Shown here: in pieces, positions 45,869 through 57,591 of the stretch
How positions within the stretch are numbered: the stretch's first letter is position 1
Layout of the letters: each line of letters starts with the position of its first letter
Assembly: GCA_030052745.1 (NCBI GenBank)
Contig: JANBVO010000070.1
Coordinates: 41,493-105,492, forward strand
Origin: Pleurostoma richardsiae
Taxonomy: Eukaryota > Ascomycota > Sordariomycetes > Calosphaeriales > Pleurostomataceae
DNA: 64,000 nucleotides
Reading direction: 5' to 3'
The notes under the pieces: model-generated
What the model was told of the DNA's origin: nothing
Databases searched by the model: none
What the model saw: only the letters and a program-made list of their open reading frames with translations
Position numbers and translations under genes: made by a program

Positions 45869-48057
45869 ATGGCGCGAGGGCCGAAATCGCGCAGCGGGTG
45901 TGCGAGATGCAAGAGACAGCGGGTAAACACCCTCGGCTTTCTCACTCGTCAGTTGCTTGGTGATGCTGACTGCCATCACAGCTTAAATGCGATGAAGCAA
46001 AGCCAGCATGCGGGAGATGCGTCCGTGTGGGCTCACCATGTCCCGGACCGGTGCAGACGCTTAGATGGTCAAACAAGCACGAGGTCTTTCCGGCTGAAGG
46101 TCACAATACAAGAGTCCGCAAGCCGGCGTCGTCATCGTCACTTGTTCGAGATGGAGGGTCAACGGTTACTGCCATCACGCCGCCATCATCCACTCCGGAG
46201 ACCGAACTCGCGGACCATGACGTGCCGCTGCCCGACGAGCCAGCCTTACCTGGTCACAGTCCGAGTTTGGATAACGAGTATACCCAGCCTAATGGGAGCA
46301 TCGACTTTGCGGGTGCTGAGTGGAGTAGTCAGCTGTTCGGAAACATCTTTCCCGGCTTCATCGATGCCTTCAATGATCCTTTAGCCACTGCTGCCTCGCC
46401 AGCCGACGCATCTCACCCCGATGCGTTCCAGGTCGGCACTGCAACGTTTTCCTCATCTGATAATCTGCTGTCATTACTAGATGGCGAATCGCAACCAGCA
46501 GCGCCTCTACCCACCGCGGCCTTATCTCAAGCGAGTCGGCGCCATTCTCATTCCGACAAAGCAGTTACGGCCGCTCAAGCCCGCCGCAACAGGGATACGA
46601 GACGCCGTCACTGCAGTCAGCACCTCTTCGCCCCCATAAACCGTGGCCCGAAGGACAATGCAACGATGCTTGTGGAGTTCTACTTCCGCGGGGCTGCCCA
46701 GGCCTACTCCATCTACGACAGCGAGATGAACCCATTCCGGTCTACCGTTTCGCGGCTGTGGGACTCATCCCGTGTTATCTACCTGTCATTGCAATCAATG
46801 GCCGCCGCCTGCCTTGTCGAGATATATCCCTATCTCGCATCATTGGGGTCACAGCTACGAAAAGAGGCGCTGTACCTTTTGACATCCCAAGAGAGGGAGG
46901 GCAATTTCGACGACAGGGCACTCCTGGCACTGCTGATGCTCGGCGGGACGAGCAGCTGGCATGACACGCAGGACATGGGCGTCACACTATTTAATTCGTT
47001 TCGTAAACACGTGGAGTGCATGCGTTCGTCTGGGAAGTTGATGGAGGGAAGCAACAGTCTGCGCTTCTTCCAGGAGAGTCTACTCTACTGGGAGATGCTG
47101 CTGGCGTACGTCGTTGACGACGAGAAACTAGACAAATCAGGATCTCGAGTCGCCGCCGCCGAAGGTGGCTTGTCGGGTGACGAGACAAATCTTCAGGTAC
47201 AGGGCCGGCGCCGCGTTCCTCACCCTTGGACAGGTATCGCACATGATGCGCAGGTACTCGTGCAGGAGGTCGGCCGACTTATAAGGACCCAGCGACTCCG
47301 GGCTCACAGACGTTGTTTCACGACTCATGCAGCCGTCTCACAGCTGCAGAACGAGATGATGCGCGCATCCAAGTTAGAGGCTGCGCTCTTGGACCTAGAG
47401 CTGCCGACTGAGAGCGAAATTGTCAGCCCTGAAGATCGCGAGACACCGGTGTGGCATCTTCTCAACTTGGCAGAGGTGTACCGCCGGGTCGGGCTGCTGC
47501 AGCTCTATCGGGCGTTTCCCGATGTTCTCAGGTCGAGGCTGGAATCTGAATGCAACTCTTCATCTCCGCTGGATCCACTCGAAGACGGTGCAGCTGGAGG
47601 CGAAGATGGAGCAGGTGGGCGAAATTCGGAACTGTCACGGTCGTTTTGCGACGAGTGGCTCACGGACTTTGCGCTGCGGACCATTGACCTCTTGCAGCCT
47701 GTTCCTATTGTGTCGGGCACCCGAGACTTCCAGCCATTCCTCCTGGTAGCGTGTTCCAGTGAGCTAAGTTACCGTGGGAGGAAAGCAGTTCCCCAGGATG
47801 TCTGTGCAAAGGGAACAGACATGCCGATTTCTATGCAAGTCATTGAGGTCTCACGGGCGAGAGGCCTGATTCTCAGCCGCTTGCAGGCCTTCCTCCACTG
47901 TTTGCCACCGAAGCCGATTCGCAGATGCATTGATATCGTCCAAGCAACGTGGGAGAAGATGGATGAGCAGTCCGAAGCTGACGGGAGAGAAATAGATGAA
48001 CCGATCTATTGGATGGACGTAATGATCGAGAGGGGTTGGGAGACAACAATGGGCTAG
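45869..48057 (+). CDS. Zn2Cys6 transcription factor, Fungal_trans_2-like
   Basis: Two exons (45869..45922, 45982..48057), 709 residues. The zinc cluster starts at residue 11 and is split by the intron: Cys 11, 14, 21, 28, 31 and 38 (CX2CX6CX6CX2CX6C). A long Ser/Pro-rich linker follows, then the regulatory domain with LLVEFYFRGAAQAYSIYDSEMNPF-like features (from about residue 250), LLALLMLGGTSSWHDTQDMG and ISMQVIEVSRARGLILSRLQAFLHCLPPKPIRR, resembling the PF11951 type. A short odd segment near 47750-47820 could be a retained in-frame intron, which would shorten the protein slightly. Divergent from the carboxylesterase, hence its likely local regulator (inference). Confidence 0.87.
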
Positions 48058-48643
48058 ACTGCATCGTCTGATTCATCACGGCTTTCCCGTTTGCCTCTCC
48101 CGGCTTGTAATTAACTATCTGTACCAGTAGGTGCTGTACCGGTAGGCGATCTCTCTTGTGGTCGGCTGTGGGACAATAGCTCGCAGGCAGTATCTTGGTC
48201 GAGCAATTGTATCATAGAGACTGGTCACCTGGCGTTTTCTTTGGTGGTTGTACAGCCTGACTTTGCAGCACTGGCCCGTTAGTAGGAAACCCGATTGATT
48301 GACTATTCTGGATCCATAGTTAGTTCGCGGTCTACCAGCTAATGACATACCTTCCATCATTGTCATATTAAAGAAATATGAGTGGTTCGACGCACAAAAG
48401 CACGCTGAGGCAAGGGTGATGAAGACATCTGTGTGAGATCTTGTGATGCCACAGTGATACGTTAGTGTCAGCTGCCGGCACCTGGCTGTCAGCCGTCATC
48501 GGAGCGGAATATTATTACCCCGTCACCAGCAGATTCAAGCTCCACCACTCACCAAGCTGTGCCTACGTCGAAATGCGACTCGATGAGCTGCCAGACCATC
48601 GCTTCTCAACAGCCAGCCACCTCCCTCCCCTTCCGTCGCCAAG
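48058..48643. promoter_or_regulatory. Boundary spacer upstream of SmD3
   Basis: 586 bp between the last accessory regulator and the first housekeeping gene. The last 60 bp before the SmD3 ATG are pyrimidine-rich. No transposon scar, repeat or RNA gene was recognised. Confidence 0.5.
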
Positions 48644-49148
48644 ATGACCTCGACAATCGGAATTCCTATCAAGCTCCTCAATGAGGCCCAGGTGCGCCGC
48701 AGTCATACCTCCCCTCCAGCCCAGTGTTCTTCGCGCGAAAGGCTAACCATCCCCCGCCGTGTCTGCAGGGCCATATCGTCACGCTCGAGATCACCTCCGG
48801 CCAGACCTACCGGGGCAAGCTCATCGAGGCCGAGGACAACATGAACGTTCAGCTCAAGGACATCACGGTGACGGCGCGCGACGGGCGAGTCAGCCATCTG
48901 GAGCAGGTCTACATCCGGGGCAGCCACGTGCGGTTCTTCATCGTCCCCGACATGCTGAGGTACAAAATCCCGCCCAAGAAGAGCTTGGCCCTATGGAATA
49001 TCTCAGGAGGCTAACTTGGTGTTCTCTTCGCAGGAACGCGCCAATGTTCAGAAGTCGGAATGTGCGCGGCCGCGGTGTCGGTCTGGCAAGAGGACGCGCG
49101 ACAGTGAGCAGAGCAAGACAGGGCGGTGGACGGGGAAGCAGGCAGTGA
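48644..49148 (+). CDS. smd3: Small nuclear ribonucleoprotein Sm D3
   Basis: Three exons (48644..48691, 48769..48959, 49034..49148), 117 residues, the usual length. Starts [20 protein letters not shown]; the Sm1 motif continues [23 protein letters not shown] and Sm2 is [16 protein letters not shown], followed by an RG-rich tail ([12 protein letters not shown]) that is the usual site of arginine methylation. It is a core subunit of the heptameric Sm ring on U1, U2, U4 and U5 snRNAs in the spliceosome. Both introns have CTAAC branch points. Conserved across eukaryotes, it marks the start of the housekeeping block. Confidence 0.97.
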
Positions 49149-49501
49149 TAGTCGGGCGAGAACTGTTTGTTGTTGAGGCCGGCGGACAAAGTGATACCGA
49201 GTATTCAAGGCGTTCGGGGTTAAAATAAACGGTCGAGGGTTCGGACAAAGACGGATGCGGTGTGTGCTGGCTTAGAGGGCAGGCGTCGTGGGTGCATCCC
49301 ACCGTTGACTGCGGATACGACAAGCTCCACGGCTCTGGAAGGAGTAGAGTACGTATAGTCGCGTCTAAGTTCTAATCTAGCGTTGACAATGGGTCTGTCC
49401 ATTAAGTTGAGGCTTCAAGGCGAGGCCCTCCCTCCTGATCCGTCCTATTGTACATGCCGCACCTGAAATGCCAAGTCTATGATGTCTTGTCTTACAAAGC
49501 T
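49149..49501. other. Convergent 3' spacer
   Basis: 353 bp between SmD3 (+) and the mitochondrial protein (-) stops. No feature recognised. Confidence 0.5.
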
Positions 49502-51400
49502 CTACTTGAGCTTCGCCAGCGCTTCGTCCGCCTTCTCCACAAGCTCTCTCGTTTTCCTCAGCTCGTCCATGCCCTCGACAGTCTCTCCACGAGAAGCCGC
49601 CTTATCCAGAACCTCCGCGACGCTGGCCTCGACCGCCCGCACGGCTTTGCGCCCTTCCTCGCGAACCTCACCCTCCCAGTATTCTCGCGCAGTCTCCCAC
49701 TTCTTCTGCAGGCGGCGCAAGCTCCAGACGATTCCCAGGGCGGCCAGGGCACCAGCTTCGGACACACCGTAATTAGATAGGTACACAAGCACGCCTAACG
49801 CCGAAGTGAGTCCCGACGTGCTTAGAGACTGCAGCGTGAGCTTCTGGGCGAGGGCCTGTAGAGCCGGCACGGTCTGAGTCTGGAGGTAGTCCCTCATAAA
49901 CGGGATGTGCGTGGGCCACTTGGTCGTTTCTCGGGCTACGACCACCGTGTTTGAAGCCGCTGGAGAGGAGGGCGAGCCATCCCGAGACGCGAAACTCGGT
50001 GCAGTATACGCTGGAGTCTCAGCGGAGCCATGTGCACAGGCTTCCGCGATGCGCCCCGCAAGATAGATGACGCTACGCTCGGAATCGGGCAGGAACCGCT
50101 GGCTTAGCATCTCCGACGAGAGCATGCCGACGTCGTCGACGCGCCAGAAGAGCTTCCACCAGTTGAGCTTGCGCCAGCGCCGGCCCGTGAAGGCGAGGTC
50201 TAACTGGTCCTGCAGCTCCGCGTGAGCGCTCTCTGCCCAGTGCGCAAGCGCCTTGTTCAGCGACGCGACCGATTCGGAGGATGTCTTCGCCGCCAGGACG
50301 GCCGATAGGCGGCGGGCTTCCTCTTCCTGGATTTCGACAAGGGCGTTGCGCAGAATGGACGCGATGAGCTCCCGCACCGGCTCCTTGGTGGTCCCATCAC
50401 TAGTCGAGAGGACACCTGACTTCAGCCACTCCAGCAGCGCAGGCACATTGCTCTGAAACCAGAGATGCTCGTACTCGAACGCGTTGCCAACGCTTTCGCG
50501 GAATAGGTTCAGCGCCGTGGTCGCCGCTTTAGTGTCGATTCGCGCGAATACATAATCGGATGCATCCTCCGGAATGTAGCCGGGGAGATTGACAACTGCA
50601 CCGATGGTCTTTTTATACTCGACAAGAGGCATGGAGATCGCAGACGCAGCACCGACGATGCCGTCCGTGACCAGCAGCGCCTTGTGGACCGGCGCTGTGA
50701 TTGGTGTGTACCGCCCAGTGTTCGACGTCGGGATGTCCACCGTCGGCACCAGCACCGCCTCTTCAAAGTCCTGGAATGCGCCTCCTCCCTCCCCGTCGAC
50801 GAGCGGGTTTGACTCCGCGACAAGTATTTCCAGATTTTGGCCGTTCAGCGCTGGCACCGAGACGTTGACTTCCTGCAGGAGGCCGCCCTTCGTAACCTCC
50901 GGTGTCGCTTCCTCTCCCGGCTGCGTCGCGCCCACGCGGATGATCAAGGGTTGCGTGGCATCGTGACCCGTCAGCTGCTTCTCCCAGTCCTGCTCTGGCG
51001 TCAGCGGATCCGCCAGAAGCAGTCGGACCACATCCTTCGCTGTCCGTCCCGAATCGGTCCCGTCCGTCAGACCGAGGATGGCCACCCGGATAGATTCCTT
51101 TCCCGGCTCCTGGCGGAGGCCGCTCAAAGCCAGTCGAACTCGCGAGAGGTTGACGTAGTTCGCAGCGTGCTTCTCCAGCTCGCCCAAGGCATTCTCAACT
51201 TCCAGCCGTGCATCCGGCGCTGCCGAGGCGCTGGTCGTAGTCGACTCGAAACGGCGCGTCGCAACGATCCTGCGACGCGGCTTTCTGGGGCCAGCTGACA
51301 GGGAGCAGAAGAGACAGACGCTCGACCTGGACTCGGGAATGGCCCTCGGGAAGGCTCTGCTGCGGCCGGCAATTGGCCGCAGAGAAAATCGCGGCGGCAT
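49502..51400 (-). CDS. Mmc1-like mitochondrial inner-membrane protein
   Basis: One exon, 632 residues from the ATG at 51400. The N-terminus is rich in Arg/Ser and lacks acidic residues for about 60 residues (MPPRFSLRPIAGRSRAFPRA...), a mitochondrial presequence. The body contains AILGLTDGTDSGRTAKDVVRLLLADPL and TDGIVGAASAI, reminiscent of a nucleotide-binding fold without a usable P-loop. Near the C-terminus a hydrophobic stretch (TSALGVLVYLSNYGVSEAGAL...) precedes a coiled coil. This resembles the fungal Mmc1 family with a dynamin-like C-terminal domain linked to crista organisation. The match is from memory of the family's layout; mitochondrial membrane location is better supported than the name. 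Confidence 0.72.
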   Translation of the reverse strand: MPPRFSLRPIAGRSRAFPRAIPESRSSVCLFCSLSAGPRKPRRRIVATRRFESTTTSASAAPDARLEVENALGELEKHAANYVNLSRVRLALSGLRQEPGKESIRVAILGLTDGTDSGRTAKDVVRLLLADPLTPEQDWEKQLTGHDATQPLIIRVGATQPGEEATPEVTKGGLLQEVNVSVPALNGQNLEILVAESNPLVDGEGGGAFQDFEEAVLVPTVDIPTSNTGRYTPITAPVHKALLVTDGIVGAASAISMPLVEYKKTIGAVVNLPGYIPEDASDYVFARIDTKAATTALNLFRESVGNAFEYEHLWFQSNVPALLEWLKSGVLSTSDGTTKEPVRELIASILRNALVEIQEEEARRLSAVLAAKTSSESVASLNKALAHWAESAHAELQDQLDLAFTGRRWRKLNWWKLFWRVDDVGMLSSEMLSQRFLPDSERSVIYLAGRIAEACAHGSAETPAYTAPSFASRDGSPSSPAASNTVVVARETTKWPTHIPFMRDYLQTQTVPALQALAQKLTLQSLSTSGLTSALGVLVYLSNYGVSEAGALAALGIVWSLRRLQKKWETAREYWEGEVREEGRKAVRAVEASVAEVLDKAASRGETVEGMDELRKTRELVEKADEALAKLK

Positions 51401-51712
51401 CGCGGGTCGCCGGTTCGTGTCGATCCGAGTTGGCAAAGGATCCAAGCTTTGTCGCGCAAGGTTGGAGGCTTTTGCTCATGCTTTACCGGAAGCTTGGGGC
51501 GGTTTAGCCGGCGGCCGAGCCCGGCAACACCAGTGACGCACCCCCTTGTCCTTCACCCCGCTAAAGCCGTACATCCCTCCTCTACAGCCACTTGTCCATG
51601 CGACACATTCCCACAACCGCTTCAACACCCGTGAAACGCATTTACTGTACTTTTCCTGGCGTATAAGGGACCTAAGGTGCCCGTGAATCCTACTGCACTC
51701 CCCATACGAGCC
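51401..51712. promoter_or_regulatory. Divergent promoter, Mmc1-like gene / Ubc7
   Basis: 312 bp between the start codons of two housekeeping genes, much shorter than the accessory divergent promoters (600-840 bp). No specific element recognised. Confidence 0.5.
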
Positions 51713-52347
51713 ATGGCACAATCGACCGCCCACCGGCGGCTCCTGCAGGAGTACCGCGCTCTGACCAACAACCCGCCCGAAGGCATCACCGCCGGCCCCG
51801 TCTCCGAAGACGATCTTCTACACTGGGAGGCCCTGATCCAGGGGCCCGAGGGTACCCCCTTCGAGGGCGGCATCTTCCCCGCCGAGCTGCGCTTCCCTAA
51901 GGACTACCCGCTCGCCCCGCCGACGATGAAGTTCCTCGGAGAGATGTGGCATCCCAACGGTACGTACAGCCACTCCCTCATACCAATTTCCTAGATCTCA
52001 GGTCTTGTGTCTAGTGATTCCGATACCACCTGAATCTCGTTTCTTTTCATTCATGGCCTACAGTATTGCTAACGCTCCCTGCTACTTGCCCAGTCTACCC
52101 TAGCGGCCTAGTCTGCATCTCGATCCTGCACCCGCCCGGCGACGACCCGAATCACTACGAGCATGCGTCAGAGCGGTGGTCTCCGATCCAGTCCGTCGAG
52201 AAGATCCTCATCTCCGTCATGAGCATGCTGGCCGAGCCCAACGACGAGAGCCCCGCCAACGTCGAGGCCGCCAAGATGTGGCGCGAGCGCCGCGACGAGT
52301 ACGAGCGGAAGGTTAGGGAGAACGTTAGGCGGTCGCTGGGCCTCTAG
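51713..52347 (+). CDS. ubc7: Ubiquitin-conjugating enzyme E2, Ubc7/UBE2G2 type
   Basis: Two exons (51713..51959, 52094..52347), 166 residues. The E2 core has [22 protein letters not shown] with active Cys90; the junction falls inside HPN-V. The loop after the cysteine ([15 protein letters not shown]) is the acidic insertion that defines the UBE2G/Cdc34 group, and length and ending match Ubc7/UBE2G2, the E2 of ER-associated degradation working with Hrd1-type ligases and Cue1. Start [18 protein letters not shown] fits the family; an in-frame GTG further upstream is ignored. UBE2G1-like is the alternative; Ubc7 is preferred for the short N-terminus. Confidence 0.92.
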
Positions 52348-52680
52348 ATGCAGTCTGCTGGGGTTGGCAAGTCGGTCACGGTGAAACAATGTGAGGGACC
52401 TAGAGCGGAACAAAGGGAATCTGTCTGTTCGAGAAAGAAGACCAGTCTTCCTGAGCCGGGAAGGCGAGAAGAGTGTGAGGTAGCGGCCGGAGGGAGTCGT
52501 TCATCTTGCATAGCGTGGAGTTCTAAGGTTCTTCATTCAGTATACGGCTCGAGAGGACAATATCAACAGGCCCAGACAAGGGAGTCCGGCTTATGCAGCT
52601 CTATTTAACAACGTCTACACACATCCAGGCGTGTAACACTGCCCATTATCATGACGCTGAAAACAACACCGTTCATCCCA
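52348..52680. other. Convergent 3' spacer
   Basis: 333 bp between Ubc7 (+) and the J-protein gene (-) stops. No feature recognised. Confidence 0.5.
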
Positions 52681-55505
52681 TTACATGCCATTCTCGGCCT
52701 TGAACTTGTCCCAGCTCTCGTTCAGGGTCGCGAAGACGATGCCGGCTATCATGCGCACCTCGGTGCTCGCGTCTTGAGGAAGCTGTAAATCTCGTTAGTG
52801 AGCCCTTTCTGCGGAACCATCCATCGATGGCTTACCTTATCAGGGTGCGTCTTCGCAATCGCCTTCATGTACGCGACCTTGACCTTGTTCGCCACCACGA
52901 GCTCGTGCATCCCGACCTTCTTCCACCCGCTGTTCTCCCACAGGACCTGGTCCAGACTGCCAAGCAGGGCCCGCAGGTTGTCGCGCTTGCCGTCCCTCCA
53001 CGCGGAGACGCGCGCGTCGATCTTGTCAGCGAGGGCGAACTTCTCATCATCCGCCCTGGCGGCCGCCTCGTTTGCGGCGCGGAGCTTCTCCACCGCCTCG
53101 GAGTCCTTCTGCGGCCGCGGCGCAGCCGCCGGGCGGGATCTCGCGGCCGGTGTCGACGCTCCGGAGCGGGCTGCGGGGGCGGGCGGCTTCGGCGCCGGCT
53201 TCGGCGCCAGGGCCTTCTGGCAGCGCTGACGCCCGGCTATGGCCGTCGGGCCACCGACGCCGCTTTCGACGCAGAGCTGCCAGACGGCGCTTGCGTCTGC
53301 CCACTTCTCCATCTGCTCGAGGGCCTCCGCCTTGCGAGTCAGAGCTTTCCCGTACAGCTCCTTCATGTCCCGCTTGTCGCCCGTGTCGTCATGCAGCTGC
53401 ACGTATTCGCCCTCGCCCTTGGAGGGACCGATGAGCTCCAATGCAGCGTCCGCATCGCTCACAGCCTGTCGCGGCTCGCCGGTCTTCAGGGCTGTAAGGG
53501 CACGATTGCACAGCAACAGGATGGCGAGTGGGTGCTCTCGCGGGATAGCGGCCAGGGAGGAAGAGTAGCTTGCATGCGCTGCGGCGAAGTCACCTCGCTT
53601 AAAGTGCGATGTTCCATCCTGCCGGTGCCGTGTCGAGGTTTGAAGCGCAGCCGGCTGCAATGCGGGAATTTGCCGCGCAGGCCGAGGTGTGGGCACCTTG
53701 CGTGGAGGCGGAGGCTGCGGTGTAACCCTTCCGGGAGCAGGGGACGCCTGAGCAGGTCGGTGAGGAAGACTCGGCTTCGGCTGGGAAGTGGTCTTGGAGG
53801 TGAAGAGAAGGTCAGGATCCTGCGAGGATTGCTCTTTCGGCTCTGCTGGGGGCTGAGGGGTGGCCTTCTTTCGTCTTGCGGGGCTGACATAGGCTTGTGA
53901 GCTCTGTTCCTCGATGGCTTGCTTGCTGAGCCTGGCTCGAGGGTCCAGTAGTGACGGCTGATGAGCTTGCTGCTGCCATTTTGGGACAGCACTGCTCCGG
54001 CCAGCAGAAGAGGTTGACAGAGCCGGTGAGTGTTCGCGTGACGCCAGTCTTGGAGGCTCTGCAGGATGAGGACGCGCGGTCGGCCGACTGTGTCCCCTTT
54101 CAGGTCTCGTGCCAGCTTCCAACATCATAGCTTCGTCCGTGACTTCTATACGGTGTCCCCTTTCGGATACGATTGTCTCTTCGTGAACCGATCGCATCCA
54201 TCTAGGCTGGTTGGGGTCCCCATCTTGTTGTAATTCGGCAACAGCTTTCTGGACCCTCTTCTGGCCTGTTTTCCATAGAGAATTGGCTGTCTTCAAGAAG
54301 CTCGTGCCCATGGCCGCAGCGGTCTTTGCCAAATCATCGCCAACGGCAGGTGACCGGTTATCCCTGCGGCTAGGCCCATCTTCACCAATCCAAGCAGGGC
54401 TGGCGTTCCGAGAACGGCTTGAAGGTGCGTCGGCTGCCCCAACTTGGCCGCCAGACTTTTTGGCTCTGGCCTTTTCCTTAGCCTGCCGATGTGCATCATC
54501 CAGCAGCCAGTTTACTGCCGCTTGGACATTGAGGCCGGCTCCGCTCTCGGTCAACCCTCTCCTCGCGTTCTCCGGAGTGAAGCCCCAATCGACGAGCTGG
54601 GCCACAGCCTTGTCGAAGGGGTCTGAACTCTTCGTCCTTGCCTCTTGCTCGTCAGTTGATTCGCTGTCTGAATCTTCTATCGGTTTCCCTGGTTCCGGCT
54701 CCGGTAGTTTCCGCTCCGAGAACTGCTTCTTCCGCCTGACCTCATCAACTGGCTTTCCTAGGTCCCCTAACAGATCATCATCCTCGTCATCCTCTACAGT
54801 GGTTTGTGCGGCCGGCGCAGCAGACTTGGACTGTAGCTGACCAAGGCCAAAGGGGTCATCGTCATCACCAAAGTCTCCTCCACTCTGCGCCACGGGTTTG
54901 GTCCACGCACTTGGGTTGCTCAGATCCAAGCCGGGCGCGTTCGAAGGCGTCGACTTCCCAGATACCGGCGCTTGTGACGGGGGCGGGTAGTGGCTCGCGT
55001 TATCCACCTTTGTATCAGACTTGAAGGCGGCGAAGAGGTCATCATCCGAATCCGTCTTCCCGTTTTGGCCACCGAGACTAGTAGCAGGAGGGGGGATCGC
55101 CGGCGATGCGGTTCTCGAGACACCAGTGGATCGATGCCCGAGAGCGTCCCAGAACTGCCCGTCTCCATAATTTGCCTGTGCCTGTTTTCGCTTCTCGTCC
55201 TCCTTTCTTCGCTTCTCGGCCTCCAGTCTCTCTTGTTTCTCGCGTAGGCTGAGATTCGCGCCGCTCTTGCCCGACCCGAAGGTCATCAGGTTACTGAAGC
55301 TGTCTGGTGCAACTTTCGGCGCCGGCGCCGGCACCTTCGGGGCGACCTGGCCGGAGGCCTGGGATGACAGCGGCGTGTTCCTTCCCGAGATTGACGGCGA
55401 AGAGGTTGCTCGCAGGGAAGGGTAGAATGCGCTTGACGAGGTCATCGGGGGAGGCTTGGTTGGTTGGCTGGCGTTAGACCAGTCCAGACCTGAAAGGTCG
55501 TCCAT
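52681..55505 (-). CDS. Swa2/auxilin-like clathrin-uncoating J protein
   Basis: Two exons (52836..55505, 52681..52782, complement), 923 residues. Order: disordered N-terminus (about 1-280) with DxF/DPF-type clathrin/adaptor-binding motifs; UBA domain (about 290-335, DKAVAQLVDWGFTPENARRGL); Pro/Ser-rich linker; TPR repeats (about 620-770, GTSHFKRGDFAAAHASYSSSL); coiled coil; and C-terminal J domain with HPD at 887-889. The last 33 residues, including RMIAGIVFATLNESWDKFKAEN, come from a small second exon after an intron with a CTAAC branch point. This UBA-TPR-J order is that of yeast Swa2, which recruits Hsp70 to strip clathrin from vesicles. Without the splice the J domain would be truncated after the HPD. 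Confidence 0.94.
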
Positions 55506-55804
55506 GGCTGGCAGCTGTCACAGAGGTAGTTGTGTGAGTCGAGAATCGTCAAGCCATACCATAGGTGATCATGAGTCGTTATGGCTCTGCAGACCAACAG
55601 TGTCGCATGGTCTTGCTTGCTTGCTGCAGTAGGTCTGTTCGATGTTGACAACCCGCCAGCGTAGCTAAGCCGTGTGGTCAATAGCAGGTGTGGCTAGAGC
55701 GTTCGAAGTGTGGCTGTCCCGTCACTACCTTGGGGAGTTAGTTGATTACGCACACGCGCACGTGTCTATATGCCGAATTGCGGCACTGTGGCTGCCGCCC
55801 TGTC

Positions 55805-55828
55805 GTACCTTACAGTACAACACCGTAC
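55805..55828. repeat. Three GTAC sites spaced exactly 10 nt
   Basis: GTAC at 55805, 55815 and 55825, one DNA turn apart, within about 320 bp of the J-protein start. Observed directly; function unknown. Confidence 0.5.
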
Positions 55829-57591
55829 CTGGATTTAAACCCTCCAGTGACATAACGCCCGTCACGCCGCTCCTGAAAGACGCTCTCAAAGAAGACGCTT
55901 TGGACATCAAGGCATTCATATTATTGCGCATAAGATCCAGCAAACAAAGTACCTACGACATATTTATCCACAGCGCCCCGACCCTTCACAAGCCTCTCCA
56001 ACTCCTCAAAACCCCCACTTCCACATACATAGGTACCTGTACGTGTCGTGATTGCCACGTGATGTGCAATCCGGGGAAAGCAGAGATGATGCTCAACATT
56101 CGGGCGTAAACTACTTGTTCCTGACTGCATGGTCATGCCAGGCCGTTTTATCTACAAAGGTACTACTCTGTATTGGACGGTAGATGTTTGTTTGCGCATG
56201 GAAACAGTGGATACGGAATACCTGCCCGAGCCAACAAGCCATGCTATAAGAATTAACTTACACCAATCTCCAATGAACATGTCACACGTCCGGCCAACAT
56301 CACAAGCACAGCAAGGAGCCCGGCACCGCATCTGAGGGCAAGACAGCGTCTGGCCCAACGCTCCAACATCCCTTTCTTAGTACAACACGGGTCCGCACAT
56401 GAATCTGGCCATCGGTTAATGTCTACAGATGGAAGAGCGGGTAGTGTCAATGTTCCAACAGGCGGATAGAGCAAACGGGAAGCGGATCATCATGCTGCAG
56501 TGTAAACTGCAGTTCTCGGCGATGCTATCAAAGTAGAACAACCCGAATAATGTCAGGCATTGCCTGAATTCGCCTCAGTCCGAGCCCACTTAACCAGCCG
56601 ACAGGAAGAATGCGAGCCCCCGTCAGCGGGATTTATCTGGTCGGCAGGGGCGGCGAATGTCGTCCTCTATCTGGAGCAAAAGAAACTCAAAAAGCACTTA
56701 ACGGCTGAAAATAGCCGCAGAGGCTGGCGACCCCAGCCGAGCCCAGGGATTGAGAAAAAGGGGCCGACGTCAATCGATTGGCGGGCTCGTCCCTGGTGAA
56801 ACACGTTTCGAGTGCTTGGCATTCCTCACGGGCTCTTCCGACCTGGATAACGCCCCCCTGCCCCGGCGATTGAGCTTAAAGCCAACCCCTGGTTTTTAAT
56901 TGGGCTCTTCTACTCTCCGTCGGTCTTGTGGACGAAGCTATCGTCACTCGTCTCTCTGTCGCAGCCAATCGCACCACATGGTAGGATCTGTATGACTGGC
57001 ACGCAAACATTCCAGCCGCTGAAGCCCACTCGAAGCACGCCACGATGCGTGCCGCTAATGTTTGACGGTGGCACAGGGCCAATGCCGTACAGCTCAGCAT
57101 GAGCTGCTTCTTCGTGACTAGGCGTATCGCATTGTCTCACCAGGCACAGAGACCGCTCTCGCTCTTTTGCTCTTCTGGTTTAAATTTTGCCCGGTTGCCC
57201 AAGCAGACAATAGGGCAATCAGATGGCTGCAGGTGGTATCTACCCATCTTCTTCCGCCCTTAGATCTGTTTGTCGTGTCCTTCCCAGCTTGTATCTTTGG
57301 GGCAGGTGTCAGCAAATCCGTCCACTGTATTAGTTATAGACAGCAAATAGCCGACTGGTGGACATGGATCGTGGCTCGCTTTACTGCATCCACCGCAACG
57401 GCTCGAATCCCCGCCCTTTCTGCGTTTGCGCTCTAGATGTTAGCTCCCATGCCAGATCGTCAAGACGGTGTTGGTGCCTGTAGCGTACACTCCATGTCAG
57501 GGCCCGAAGGGAGATGCGGTGCGGTGGCATGCAGATTGTCGGATGGCAGCTGTGTGCGCATGTCCCGATCAAGTATCGTGGGCGCAATGAC

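Noticed and set aside
38604-48057. Secondary-metabolite biosynthetic cluster
   Set aside because: P450, esterase, transporter and regulator are present but there is no PKS, NRPS, terpene cyclase or prenyltransferase core gene in the window.
52827-53900. 357-codon plus-strand frame opposite the J-protein gene
   Set aside because: A shadow of a GC-rich gene; the minus-strand frame has UBA, TPR and J domains.
55672-56109. 145-codon plus-strand open frame
   Set aside because: Overlaps the J-protein promoter, no domain, and contains the GTAC cluster; unlikely to be coding.
57395-57425. GGCTCGAATCCCC resembling a tRNA T-arm
   Set aside because: On neither strand do the flanks form a 5-bp T stem with a TTCRANN loop, and no anticodon or acceptor stem can be built around it.
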